From TMED27 sp964350695 (lineage in GTDB: Bacteria > Pseudomonadota > Alphaproteobacteria > Micavibrionales > Micavibrionaceae): a stretch of DNA of 64,000 nt. The first letter of the stretch is position 1. Each line of letters opens with the position of its first letter. The position numbers and the translations under genes are program-made. The notes below the pieces were generated by a model. It did not search any database, was not told the origin of the DNA, and saw only the letters and a program-made list of their open reading frames with translations. The DNA is taken from the NCBI GenBank assembly GCA_964350695.1, contig CAYGKM010000001.1, forward strand, positions 248,001 to 312,000, given 5' to 3'. Positions 25,037 to 33,842 of this stretch are shown in pieces.

Positions 25037-26188
25037 TTAAGAGCCGTTCGGAAGATTTGCAACAAGCCCGACCTCACCTGTGCTCGGATCATAAACAGCA
25101 TCAAGAACGGCTGTATCTTCGATTGCGCTGCCCGCAAAAGCTCTCGCAATAGAACCGTCAGGGTCTTCAATATTATTTTCTGTAAGCAGAGCAGAAACAT
25201 GTGAAACAAGTTCAGCGGGAATAGTAGCAGGATCAATCGTAGTGTTCTGGCTGGCAATCTCGGCGTTCATAGTATAAAACTCATTTCGCCCCATGGCCAG
25301 GATAAGCGCAGGGTTGGCCGCGTCCGGAATAGTAAAATCTTCGCCGGCGCTGTCTTTAGTGGCGTTATATTGCGCCATGAACTGCTCTTCATCCATGATC
25401 ATCATCTGCTCTAAAATAGTCTGGGTAAAACCGTTTACTGGCATGGCTTGAACAAGTGCATTTCGGGCATAATCAAGCCTTGCCGCTTCAAAATTCTCCA
25501 ATCTTGGCTTGATCTCAAAGTCAATATAAACACTTGGGTCATCATAAATTTTCTGTATTTCTGCAAAACCGGCGGCATTTACGCCCTCGGCGATCAGGCC
25601 GAGTGGCTCAGAAGATTCATTAAAATTACCTTGAATTTCTAATGCAGGCTGTTCTGCGGTCTGCGTAAGTGATTGCGCCGCTGCGCCTAAATTCACTAAT
25701 TCCGCGGCAAGCGCAGAAGGGTTGCCCGCACTACTCGCAAAGGCGTTGTTCACCGCCGCGCTTAACTGCTCTGCGCTTTCCAAGGTCGGCTCATGCAAGG
25801 TGCTGCCAAAACGGTCATAAACGTCTGTAAGGTTTTTTTCACCGCTCTCTAATCCTTGTATAAGCTCTGAAATTCTGGGGTCATTCGTGGCAGTAAACAG
25901 CTTTTTTAAGTTGATAACAGCGAACTCCTCGCGCTCATCGGTATGCACATTATTATCGCTGCCGCCATTATCCGCTGCGGCTGCTTCCGCTGAAGCATCG
26001 TCTTGCCCCATAGACTTTGCAAAAATCTTTTTAAGAAAGTCGCCTAAGTTGAAGCCACCAATGTTTAAATTTAAATTGGCGAGCCACCCCATGACGGTGT
26101 TTTGAAGGTCTTTATCGTCCTTAAGCACGTCCTGCAGGAATTTCCCCGCGCCGCCTTGCTGTGATTGTTGCTGCTGTTGATCAGCCAT
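25037..26188 (-). CDS. Uncharacterised acidic cysteine-free protein upstream of flhA
   Basis: 383 residues, no recognised family. It begins with a Gln-rich stretch (MADQQQQQSQQGG) and a helix (KFLQDVLKDDKDLQNTVMGWL). The rest is acidic, rich in Ala, Asn, Glu and Asp, largely helical, and has no cysteine, signal peptide or membrane helix. Such composition is common in proteins secreted by the flagellar export system, but it is not proof. Start ATG has GAGGTGT upstream. A TTAA-N7-TTAA box lies 77 bp before the start, the same spacing as the box before the flagellin gene. flhA follows on the same strand after 99 bp. I infer a CtrA-controlled, perhaps flagellum-linked protein. Confidence 0.68.
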   Translation of the reverse strand: MADQQQQQSQQGGAGKFLQDVLKDDKDLQNTVMGWLANLNLNIGGFNLGDFLKKIFAKSMGQDDASAEAAAADNGGSDNNVHTDEREEFAVINLKKLFTATNDPRISELIQGLESGEKNLTDVYDRFGSTLHEPTLESAEQLSAAVNNAFASSAGNPSALAAELVNLGAAAQSLTQTAEQPALEIQGNFNESSEPLGLIAEGVNAAGFAEIQKIYDDPSVYIDFEIKPRLENFEAARLDYARNALVQAMPVNGFTQTILEQMMIMDEEQFMAQYNATKDSAGEDFTIPDAANPALILAMGRNEFYTMNAEIASQNTTIDPATIPAELVSHVSALLTENNIEDPDGSIARAFAGSAIEDTAVLDAVYDPSTGEVGLVANLPNGS

Positions 26189-26264
26189 TTTATTACACCT
26201 CTATTTTTTTATGCGCCGTTTTTTTATACTTTTTTACGCTTCCCCTCATTATGAAGAGGAAGTC

Positions 26265-26279
26265 TTAATAAAAACTTAA
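26265..26279. promoter_or_regulatory. CtrA-type box TTAA-N7-TTAA
   Basis: TTAATAAAAACTTAA in the divergent gap between the cysteine-free protein gene (77 bp from its start) and the orphan at 26397. Matches the full CtrA pattern. Confidence 0.45.
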
Positions 26280-26396
26280 TAAACGGAAGATAAATAAGAC
26301 CGTGCGTTTTGAAGGGGATAGCCTGAAAAGTTTGACAAAACGCTGAACACGATTTAAGTGTTCCCATAATATTAAAAAACTGTGTGGAGTATTAAG

Positions 26397-27329
26397 ATGC
26401 CTAAATTCAGACCTTTTACCGAAGGGAGCAATTACATTGTTCCAGATCTAACGAGGCTTTTTGTTGTTACGGACGGACGCATAGAAACGCACGGGATGAC
26501 CGTGAGTACGGAGCCTAAAGGTCTTCAGCATATCAAACCGGAAACCGAAGTTGGCGCCCCTAAAAATACAAGTTTCATAAATCGCCTGCGCCGAATAGGC
26601 AATGTAACCGTTCAAAACAGCGGCAGCTCAACAACATACGAAAACCTTAAGCCCGCCAGTGCTTTTGTAGCGGCTGTTAATGCAGAAAGAAGCCGTATTG
26701 AAAGTAGGCAAAAAGAACAAATCCTTCTTCAAAGTGCTTGGTATAGAGGAAAGACTTTATCCGATATTTCAGATGAAGTAGTTGTATTGCCCATTAATAT
26801 TCCACTTACATTAGATCATGTATATGCAGGTATTACAGGAAACTTGAAGGGCGGGAATGGAACGGGAGTGTTAGACCCAAATAAATGGATTGATAGGGAT
26901 GAAATATTTTACTCATCCAGCACGGACGTTTGGAAAGCTCCTGTGAGAGGGCTTGTTTTGGGAGGAAGCCGAGATTTTGACGCTGCCGCAATCGCTGAGA
27001 TGATGAATAAACACAAAATTGAAGATAGGGAATTTATATTATTCGCGCCCCTAAAGGGTTTAAGGACAGGCTTTACAGCTCAGGACTTTGCGGGGCTAGA
27101 AAAAATGCACGACGCCTTCAAAGACTATGAAGAAGGGAGAAATCCTTTCTCAAATAAATCAATAGACACTGCAGCAATGAAGACACAATTTGCTTTAGAT
27201 GTTAAAGCTTTCAGGACACAAGTTTTAAAGAAAATTCCACTATCGGATGTCCCTGCATTTGGAAATAATTCAAAGGCGTTTGGTGTTCAACTTGGGCATG
27301 TTCCGGAGATTGCCGACCCAAGCCCCTAA
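26397..27329 (+). CDS. Orphan protein of unknown function
   Basis: 310 residues from the ATG at 26397, which has GGAG seven bases upstream (the frame also opens at a GTG 15 bases earlier). No family recognised, and no signal peptide or membrane helix. The second half (26700-27290) is visibly richer in A and T than the surrounding flagellar genes, with codons such as TTA, ATA and AGA. That hints at horizontal transfer or relaxed selection. Sequence blocks such as LGGSRDFDAAAIAEMMNKH suggest a folded alpha/beta protein. Its stop overlaps the flbD stop (27326-27329), tail to tail. Confidence 0.65.
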   Translation: MPKFRPFTEGSNYIVPDLTRLFVVTDGRIETHGMTVSTEPKGLQHIKPETEVGAPKNTSFINRLRRIGNVTVQNSGSSTTYENLKPASAFVAAVNAERSRIESRQKEQILLQSAWYRGKTLSDISDEVVVLPINIPLTLDHVYAGITGNLKGGNGTGVLDPNKWIDRDEIFYSSSTDVWKAPVRGLVLGGSRDFDAAAIAEMMNKHKIEDREFILFAPLKGLRTGFTAQDFAGLEKMHDAFKDYEEGRNPFSNKSIDTAAMKTQFALDVKAFRTQVLKKIPLSDVPAFGNNSKAFGVQLGHVPEIADPSP

Positions 27330-28726
27330 CCACCGCTCGCCTTCGGAATCTTAACGCCGTCATCCTTATAAGCATTCAGCTTATTGCGAAGCGTACGGAT
27401 AGAAATCCCGAGGATATTGGCCGCATGCGTGCGGTTGCCCAAACAATGCTCCAGCGTGTTCACAATCATATCGCGCTCCACATCCGCAATCGTCCGCCCG
27501 ATAAGGGTTTCGACATTGCCCGGATTCTCGACCGGCGCAGCAGCAGGCGCAGATGAACCCGCCCCGCCAATGCCTGATGCGCTCGGCGCACTGGCCGCCG
27601 CCGTCGCAGGCTTGTTCGATTGAAAATCACCATCTTGCAGATGAATGGCCTCGGCCTCCAGCTCGTCTTCAATAGAAATCAAAATCGCGCGGTGCATGGT
27701 GTTTTCCAGCTCGCGGATATTCCCGCGCCATCCATAAGCCTGCAGCTTCGCAATCGCATCGCTTGAGAGCTTTTTCTTCTCCACGCCGTTCGCTTCGGCG
27801 TACTTATCGGCAAAAAACTGCCCCAAGGTCGCCACATCTTTCGGGCGCTCGCGCAAGGCGGGCAGGGGAATATTCACCACATTAAGGCGGAAATAGAGAT
27901 CCTCGCGGAACTCGCCTTTTTCAACGGATGCTTCCAAATTACGGTTCGATGTCGCGATAATCCGCACATCCACCTTCACGGGGGTATTTGACCCCACGCG
28001 GGTCACCTCGCGCTCCTGCAATGCACGCAGCAATTTCGCCTGAAGCGATGGGTGCATCTCCGAAACCTCGTCCAGCAGCAGCGTACCCGCATGCGCCTCT
28101 TCGAACTTACCGATGCGACGCGCGCTCGCGCCCGTGAACGCGCCTTTTTCATGGCCGAACAACTCGGACTCCAGCAAATTCTCGGGGATCGCCGCACAGT
28201 TCACGGCAATAAACGGTCCGTCTTTACGCTTGGATTTACGGTGAATGTACTGGCTCATCACCTCTTTACCCGTGCCGGACTCACCCGTGATAAACACGGT
28301 CGCCTCGGACGGCGCAATTTTATCGGCCAGCTTCAAAACGCTCTGCATGGACGGATCATCGGCAATCATCGTTGATTGCTCTTCCGTCACCGCCGCCAAA
28401 ACCGCCGCAATCAAATCCGCATCAGGCGGCAGCGGCACATATTCCTTCGCGCCTTGCTCAATCGCTTTAACAGCCGTGCGCGCATCCGTGCCGATCCCGC
28501 AGGCAATCACAGGCATGTGAATGCGCTCAAGCTCAAGGCGGTCAACAAATTCGCGGATTTTCTGCTTCACATCCACCATGGCAAGGTCTGCGCCCTTGCC
28601 GTTCAGCAGCGCACCAATCGCTTGCTCCGTATCTTCGCAGTGAATAACCTTCGCACCCTTTTGCAGGGCAATCTTACCCGCTTGGCTAATATAACCTTCA
28701 AGTGTTCCGATAATCATGAGACGCAT
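27326..28726 (-). CDS. flbD: Sigma-54-dependent flagellar activator FlbD
   Basis: 466-residue bacterial enhancer-binding protein that activates sigma-54 flagellar promoters. Residues 1-115 are a receiver-like domain with a weak acceptor site (AMVDVKQK). The AAA+ domain (about 120-355) has Walker A GESGTGKEV, the sigma-54-contacting GAFTGA loop (HEKGAFTGASARR), Walker B GTLLLDEVSEM and the arginine-finger region FREDLYFRLNVV. An Ala/Pro linker leads to a C-terminal Fis-type helix-turn-helix (ANILGISIRTLRNKLNAY). It is last in the fliF-fliG-fliH-fliN-motA run. The two sigma-54 promoters in this window are likely targets, with FliX as its partner. Confidence 0.95.
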   Translation of the reverse strand: MRLMIIGTLEGYISQAGKIALQKGAKVIHCEDTEQAIGALLNGKGADLAMVDVKQKIREFVDRLELERIHMPVIACGIGTDARTAVKAIEQGAKEYVPLPPDADLIAAVLAAVTEEQSTMIADDPSMQSVLKLADKIAPSEATVFITGESGTGKEVMSQYIHRKSKRKDGPFIAVNCAAIPENLLESELFGHEKGAFTGASARRIGKFEEAHAGTLLLDEVSEMHPSLQAKLLRALQEREVTRVGSNTPVKVDVRIIATSNRNLEASVEKGEFREDLYFRLNVVNIPLPALRERPKDVATLGQFFADKYAEANGVEKKKLSSDAIAKLQAYGWRGNIRELENTMHRAILISIEDELEAEAIHLQDGDFQSNKPATAAASAPSASGIGGAGSSAPAAAPVENPGNVETLIGRTIADVERDMIVNTLEHCLGNRTHAANILGISIRTLRNKLNAYKDDGVKIPKASGG

Positions 28727-28756
28727 TGTTGATACCTTTGTTTACGCTTTAAAATA

Positions 28757-29617
28757 TCAATCAAAATAGAGGATACGGCTGGCGGGGGGAAGCTCTGAAT
28801 TCAAAACCATCTCTAATTTGCGCGGGTTTTCCTGCGCAGCAATAGAAACAGCCGATATACGGATAAGGGTTTTGATCAAGGCTTCGTCGTTCGAGCGCTT
28901 TTCAAGCTTCACCGCCATCGGCGCCATCACAACCGTGCCGAGGATCGCGCCGTAAAAGGTGGTGAGGAGGGCAACAGCCATCGCAGGGCCAATCGTATCG
29001 GGGTTTTCAAGATCCGCCAGCATCTGCACCAAACCGACAAGCGTCCCGATCAGACCCATCGCGGGCGCAACTTCTGAAGCCCGCCTGCAAATATTGGAGG
29101 AACGCTTATGACGCTCCACCAACGCATCGGTTTCTTGCGAGAGCAGGAAATTCACATCCTGCGCCTTATAGCCGTCAATCACCATCTGCATGGCCTTATG
29201 AAGGAAGGGGTCTTTCGACAGCTCTCCGTCAAAACTGCTGAGGATCAAAACGCCTTTTTTCTTCGCCGTCACCGCAAAATCAATAAGGCTGGTCGCCATT
29301 TTCTTGGGGTCGGTTGTCTTGGTGCGGAACGAGCGCATAATCGTCGCCCCCGCATTCGCCAGCTCTTCACCTGTAAATGAAATCGCCGTGGCGGCCATCG
29401 TGCCGAACACAACAATCATCAAAGACGGAACGTTAAAGAAATTCGCGTTGCTCTGGCCGATCGCAATCGCGCTGCCGATCAAAAGAATTGAGAAAATAAG
29501 CCCCAGAAGCGTTGCTAAATCAACTTTCGAGCTAGGGCTCTCAACATAAATATTCGGCAAAGGTGCGGTATCGGCAGCGGCCTCTTCACTTCCCTGATTT
29601 GCGGCTGTGTCGCTCAT
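28757..29617 (-). CDS. motA: Flagellar motor stator protein MotA/PomA type
   Basis: 286-residue stator subunit forming an ion channel with MotB. Four membrane helices: about 33-52, 58-78, 185-208 and 218-240. The conserved loop EVAPAMGLIGTLVGLVQML and the second GPAMAVALLTTFYGAILG contain the proline residues of the channel. The cytoplasmic loop has charged residues (ALVERHKRSSNICRRASEVAP) for contact with FliG. The ending ENPRKLEMVLNSELPP is close to PomA-like proteins, so either protons or sodium could drive it; the partner MotB is not in this window. Confidence 0.92.
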   Translation of the reverse strand: MSDTAANQGSEEAAADTAPLPNIYVESPSSKVDLATLLGLIFSILLIGSAIAIGQSNANFFNVPSLMIVVFGTMAATAISFTGEELANAGATIMRSFRTKTTDPKKMATSLIDFAVTAKKKGVLILSSFDGELSKDPFLHKAMQMVIDGYKAQDVNFLLSQETDALVERHKRSSNICRRASEVAPAMGLIGTLVGLVQMLADLENPDTIGPAMAVALLTTFYGAILGTVVMAPMAVKLEKRSNDEALIKTLIRISAVSIAAQENPRKLEMVLNSELPPASRILYFD

Positions 29618-29628
29618 ACGGTCTCGCT

Positions 29629-30075
29629 TTAATTTCTGTCGGATTTAACGATTTCGGTCATGGTCACGCCAAGCTTGTCTTCAACAACAACAACTTCGCC
29701 GCGCGCCACAAGGCGGTTATTCACGTAAATATCAATCGCTTCACCAACCTTGCGGTCAAGCTCCACAACCGCGCCGCGACCAAGCTTCAAGAGCTGGCTC
29801 ACCTGCATGGTAGAGCGCCCCAGAACAGCCGAAATCTGCACAGGAATATCGTAAATCGCTGTCACATCGCCGGCCATCGGCTCGCCGATATCGTATTGAT
29901 GCGCAATTTCTTCCGCGCCTTCGGATGATGTCATCTCGCCCAAATCCATAGGGTTTTTATTAGCGCCACCAGGGGCTTCAAACATGGAGTCCAAATCCCC
30001 GTCATCGGACCCGGAGGCCGCATCACCGCTTTCAGTTTCGGTAATATCGTCTTCTGTGTTGTCTTCATCACTCAT
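29629..30075 (-). CDS. fliN: Flagellar motor switch protein FliN
   Basis: 148-residue C-ring component. An acidic, low-complexity N-terminus (residues 1-60) precedes the SpoA domain (about 70-145): YDIPVQISAVLGRSTMQVSQLLKLGRGAVVELDRKVGEAIDIYVNNRLVARGEVVVVEDKLG-like core, all standard for FliN. The final helix TMTEIVKS is conserved. The start overlaps fliH by 8 bp. The acidic N-terminus is common in alphaproteobacterial FliN. Confidence 0.95.
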   Translation of the reverse strand: MSDEDNTEDDITETESGDAASGSDDGDLDSMFEAPGGANKNPMDLGEMTSSEGAEEIAHQYDIGEPMAGDVTAIYDIPVQISAVLGRSTMQVSQLLKLGRGAVVELDRKVGEAIDIYVNNRLVARGEVVVVEDKLGVTMTEIVKSDRN

Positions 30076-30850
30076 CAGGCTTCTCCATTATTTCCGAAGA
30101 TGCATCTTCGGGTGCGGGTGCGCCGGGTTCAGAACTCTCCGGCGGCGTTTCTGGTTTTATAACATCAACCAATTGTTCTTTATTATCATGACCTTTTACG
30201 CCTTCTCCTGCAAGCATCTCCTGTAAAATCTGCTCAATTTCATGGGTCATAACGGCCGCATCACGGACAAACCCACCATCATCCCATGTTAATTTACAGT
30301 CATTTTCGGCAATATTCGCATCGCCTGTCACGCTGTAGCTTAACGATTCATGCTGCTGGGCAACCTCGCCCATAAGCGTATCAACCCCGTGTGTCAGGCT
30401 CTCTGCAACGCGAATTTGCAGCGTATGTTTACCGCCATGCGCAATCAGCGTTTTTTCGAGCGCATCGCGAAGCTCTTCAAATCCGTGATGTGCATTCAAA
30501 ACAGGAAAAAGCTGCTTAAAAATGGAAAGCGTCAGCTTCACACTTTCAACCTCATAAGCTTTCTCGCGCTCATGCTCCTGCGCAAAAAGCCGCAATGTTT
30601 CTTTGGAAATAACGTTCATGACCTGCGCAAGGGCTTGCTCGCGGCTTTGCGCGGCTTCGGCCAATCCTGCGGCTTTGCCTTCTTGAAAGCTTTGCGTCTT
30701 TGCCGCGGCTAATTGTGCTTCGGAAAAAACAGGCGGCGGAGGCGGAAGCTCCTCTTCCAGAATGTCTTCTTCCTCTTCTTCCGGCTCATCGAAATGATTC
30801 ATATTGAAGAGAAATTTTTCTTTTCTTTCGCCCAAGTTTTCGTTTTTCAT
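30068..30850 (-). CDS. fliH: Flagellar export protein FliH
   Basis: About 260 residues; cytoplasmic regulator that docks FliI to the C-ring. An acidic Glu/Pro stretch (EEEEEDILEEELPPPPP) is followed by a long helix typical of FliH (FSEAQLAAAKTQSFQEGKAAGLAEA), with the GxxxG-like spacing, and a C-terminal FliH/V-ATPase-E type domain (QLFPVLNAHHGFEELRDALEKTL). Starts are uncertain: an ATG at 30850 or a TTG at 30862. Position between fliG and fliN supports the call. The C-terminal 45 residues are Pro/Glu-rich. Confidence 0.85.
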   Translation of the reverse strand: MKNENLGERKEKFLFNMNHFDEPEEEEEDILEEELPPPPPVFSEAQLAAAKTQSFQEGKAAGLAEAAQSREQALAQVMNVISKETLRLFAQEHEREKAYEVESVKLTLSIFKQLFPVLNAHHGFEELRDALEKTLIAHGGKHTLQIRVAESLTHGVDTLMGEVAQQHESLSYSVTGDANIAENDCKLTWDDGGFVRDAAVMTHEIEQILQEMLAGEGVKGHDNKEQLVDVIKPETPPESSEPGAPAPEDASSEIMEKPDE

Positions 30851-30871
30851 CCTTTTACGCAAATATGTGTT

Positions 30872-31891
30872 TTAGTAAATAAGCTCGTCTTCGCTGTCGC
30901 CGCTGGCGATTGTGATCTCGCCGCGGGATTCAAGATCCTTCGCAACATTGACAATATATTGTTGGTTTTCTTCAACATCTCTGAGGCGTACAGGCCCCAT
31001 CGCGGCCATATCTTCCTTCATAATCTTCGCGGCGCGCTCGGACATATTCGAGAAGAACAAATCCTTAATCGCTTCGCTTGCGCCTTTAAGCGCGGTCGGC
31101 AATTTTTCTTTGTCCACGGCGCGAATAAGCGTCTGCACAGAGGCCGGATCAAGGTTGCTGAGGTCTTCAAATGTGAACATAAGAGAGCGAATTTTCTCCG
31201 CCGCTTCCGGCGCGGATTTCTCAAGCTCTTCCATAAAGCGGGTTTCCACCGCGCGCTCCATATTGTTGAAAATCTCGGCAATAAGCTCGTGTGAATCTTT
31301 TTTCTGTGTGCGCGCAAGGTTGGTCATGAACTCCTGACGCAATGTCCGCTCAACCTCGTCCAGAATGTCTTTTTGCACCGCTTCCATGCGCAGCATACGG
31401 TGAATAACTTCCATTGCGAAATTCTCTGGCATAAGCCCCAAAACCCGGGCGGCGTGGTCTGTTTGAACCTTCGATAGAACAACGGAAACCGTTTGCGGAT
31501 ATTCTTTTTGCAGGAAGGTGGCAAGGATCTCTTCGTTCACATTGCCAAGCTTTTCCCACATCGTGCGACCGGCAGGGCCGCGAATTTCTTCCATGATACC
31601 GTCAATCCGGTCACCCGATAGACCGGCTTTTGCAAGCAAGCGCTCGGTGCTGTCTTGCGTGCCGACAAGCGCGTTGGTAGAGGTCATCTGCTCCGCGAAA
31701 TCAACGAACAGGCGCTCAACAACCGCAGGGCTGACCTTACCAAGACCCGCCATGGTTTGAGAGATTTCCATGATCTCTTCATCGTCCATCTGCTCGAACA
31801 GCTTTGCGGTTTGATCTTCGCCAAGCGAAAGCATCAAAATCGCGGCCTTTTCAGCCCCCGTAAGTGTCCGATAATCCTCGCGTACTCTCAT
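30872..31891 (-). CDS. fliG: Flagellar motor switch protein FliG
   Basis: 339-residue rotor protein connecting the MS ring to the C-ring and generating torque with the stator. N-terminal domain: LTGAEKAAILMLSLGEDQTAKLFEQMDDEEI. The middle domain contains EHPQT-like KEYPQTVSVVLSKV (the EHPQT motif is here EYPQT). The C-terminal domain has the charged torque helix FEDLSNLDPASVQTLIRAVDKEKLPTAL and MSERAAKIMKEDMAAMGPVRLRDVE. All landmarks are intact. Confidence 0.97.
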   Translation of the reverse strand: MRVREDYRTLTGAEKAAILMLSLGEDQTAKLFEQMDDEEIMEISQTMAGLGKVSPAVVERLFVDFAEQMTSTNALVGTQDSTERLLAKAGLSGDRIDGIMEEIRGPAGRTMWEKLGNVNEEILATFLQKEYPQTVSVVLSKVQTDHAARVLGLMPENFAMEVIHRMLRMEAVQKDILDEVERTLRQEFMTNLARTQKKDSHELIAEIFNNMERAVETRFMEELEKSAPEAAEKIRSLMFTFEDLSNLDPASVQTLIRAVDKEKLPTALKGASEAIKDLFFSNMSERAAKIMKEDMAAMGPVRLRDVEENQQYIVNVAKDLESRGEITIASGDSEDELIY

Positions 31892-31909
31892 TTACTCTTA
31901 TGCCTTCGT

Positions 31910-33538
31910 TTAGCTTTCGTCTGTCATCCAGCTGCGGATAACAGAAAGTGTTTCGGTTGGGTAGTTCTCGACAATTTCTTCCACGCGCTTGATAGACGAG
32001 GACTTCACTTTGCCATCAACACCGGAAATATTGATAAGGCTTTCGACCTCGTCTTCGCCCGCGTCATCCGGCCCTTCAATAGCAGGGGCGGCAGAGCGCA
32101 TGGTCAAAAGATCGGCTTCCAGATCGTCGTCAATCTCCGGTCCTTCAGAGGCCAGAAGCCGCGATACCATGGGCTGTAAGACAAGAAGCACAACCAGTAT
32201 AATCATAACCGCAACGAGCAGAACTTCCGCCGCGTCAATCAGATCGGCTTTGTTAAAGCCAAGGAACATGCTCTCATCAATCGCTTCTTCGTTTGTATCC
32301 ACTTCCGCGAACTGCATGTTTTTAACGGTCAGCGTATCCCCGCGCTCGGCATCAAAACCAACCGCGCTGCGCACAAGCTCTTCAATCTGGCCAATTTCCT
32401 CAGTCGGGCGCTCTTCATAGATTTTGTTGCCTTCGTCGTCGCGAATATAGCGCCCATTCACCAAAACAGCGACAGAAAGGCGGTTAATCTCGCCGACTTC
32501 ACGCACGGTGCTGCGGATCGTCTTGCTGATCTCGAAATTCGTCACTTCCTCAACGCGGTTATTTTCCGCAGACGGCTGGTTATCGGCCAGTAAATCACCG
32601 CCTACGCCGGGTAGATTGTTGCCGACGCTCACATCGTCACCCAAAGGCTCGCGCTCTGTGCTTTGTTCTTCCGTCACTTGCGAGGACCGCACAACCTGGC
32701 TTTCAGGATCAAACAGCTCTTCATTCGTGCTGATGCGGTCAAAATTCATCTCCGCAGTCACAATCGCCCGGACATTGCCGTGACCCACAATGCGGTTCAC
32801 TTGATCTTCGATTTTATCGGTCAGGCGTGATTCATAGCCGCGGCGCAGCTCTTCGGCCTTCAGCGTGAACATATTGCCGTTTTCGTCTTCACCGCCTTTG
32901 GCCAGCAAATTCCCGTTACTGTCGATAATCGTAACATTCGCGGCCTTAAGATCAGGGACGGCCGAAGCCACCAAAGATTGAATGGCAATCACTTGTTCGC
33001 GCTCAAGGTTCGCACCGGGGCGAAGGCCAAGCGAGACGCTGGCGCTGGATGAGCGGCTTTCGCGGCTGAACAGTTCACGCTGCGGGAGAACGAGCAGAAC
33101 CTTGGCGCTGCGCACGGCATCAAGCGATGTAATGGTGCGCGCCAACTCCCCTTGCAGCGCCCGAACCTGATTAACGTTTTGCACAAAATTAGTTGTCCCG
33201 AAACCCGATTGTTGATCGAAAATTTCATACCCCAACGACCCGCCATTCGGCAAACCTGCTTCGGCAAGCAGCAGCCGCGCGCGGCCTACATTTTCTTCCG
33301 ACACGTTGACGCGCGACCCGTCAGGAGAAACGACATAAGGGATTTCTTCTTCCTCCAGTTTGGCGGCAATCGCCCCCGCATCCGTGGATGATAAATCGGT
33401 ATACAGAAGCTTCATCTCCGGCGTTGATACGCGCAGGGAAACGAAGACGAAAAACAACAAAAGCCCCACCAAAATTGCGCCCATAATAGCGAGCCTTGAT
33501 GGGCCAAGTTGTTTCAGTGTTTCTAAAAAGCTGTTCAC
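31910..33538 (-). CDS. fliF: Flagellar MS-ring protein FliF
   Basis: 542-residue membrane ring protein, the first assembled part of the basal body. Two membrane helices: about 19-40 (AIMGAILVGLLLFFVFVSL) and about 440-462 (VLLVAVMIILVVLLVLQPMV). Between them are the ring-building domains with GSRVNVSEENVGRARLLLAEAGLPNGGSLGYEIFD, SLDAVRSAKVLLVLPQRELFSRE and NFEISKTIRSTVREVGEINRLSVAVLVNG. The cytoplasmic tail (about 480-542) holds the FliG-binding helix ending in VIRSWMTDES. The start codon is GTG at 33538. First gene of the fliFGHN-motA-flbD run. Confidence 0.97.
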   Translation of the reverse strand: MNSFLETLKQLGPSRLAIMGAILVGLLLFFVFVSLRVSTPEMKLLYTDLSSTDAGAIAAKLEEEEIPYVVSPDGSRVNVSEENVGRARLLLAEAGLPNGGSLGYEIFDQQSGFGTTNFVQNVNQVRALQGELARTITSLDAVRSAKVLLVLPQRELFSRESRSSSASVSLGLRPGANLEREQVIAIQSLVASAVPDLKAANVTIIDSNGNLLAKGGEDENGNMFTLKAEELRRGYESRLTDKIEDQVNRIVGHGNVRAIVTAEMNFDRISTNEELFDPESQVVRSSQVTEEQSTEREPLGDDVSVGNNLPGVGGDLLADNQPSAENNRVEEVTNFEISKTIRSTVREVGEINRLSVAVLVNGRYIRDDEGNKIYEERPTEEIGQIEELVRSAVGFDAERGDTLTVKNMQFAEVDTNEEAIDESMFLGFNKADLIDAAEVLLVAVMIILVVLLVLQPMVSRLLASEGPEIDDDLEADLLTMRSAAPAIEGPDDAGEDEVESLINISGVDGKVKSSSIKRVEEIVENYPTETLSVIRSWMTDES

Positions 33539-33842
33539 GCGTGTCCGACCTTGGTGTTTAATGGCTTTAAGGCATGATAACCTAGGGGATAGGGTGCCTC
33601 ATTCGAATAATGTTATAATAAACATAACCTGTTTTATCGAATCAAACAAACCTACAGTTCTATTATAGACGTTTTTTTAACTATTTGCCATCTATGATTA
33701 TCCACAAGACGCGCTCCAGTAATGGTTTTAGGCTGTCCTTTATGGGAAGAAAAAGTTGACTTTTCCATTATAATGTGGGACAATGATAGTAGGGTACTAT
33801 GCCTATAAAAGATTTTTCTTTTTAGGCGGTTAGGAAAAAGTA
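33539..33842. other. 304-bp divergent intergenic region fliF / flaG-like
   Basis: No coding frame is convincing here. For the plus strand, a TTGACT (33757) lies before AT-rich sequence and the palindrome at 33786-33800, with TTAGGA before the 33843 start. On the minus strand, TATAAT occurs upstream of fliF around 33660 with a poor -35. I see no sigma-54 element or full CtrA box. Confidence 0.5.
33786..33800. promoter_or_regulatory. Palindrome ATAGTA-GGG-TACTAT
   Basis: A perfect six-base inverted repeat with a 3-base centre, 43 bp before the FlaG-like start, in a position where a dimeric repressor or activator could bind. Confidence 0.35.
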
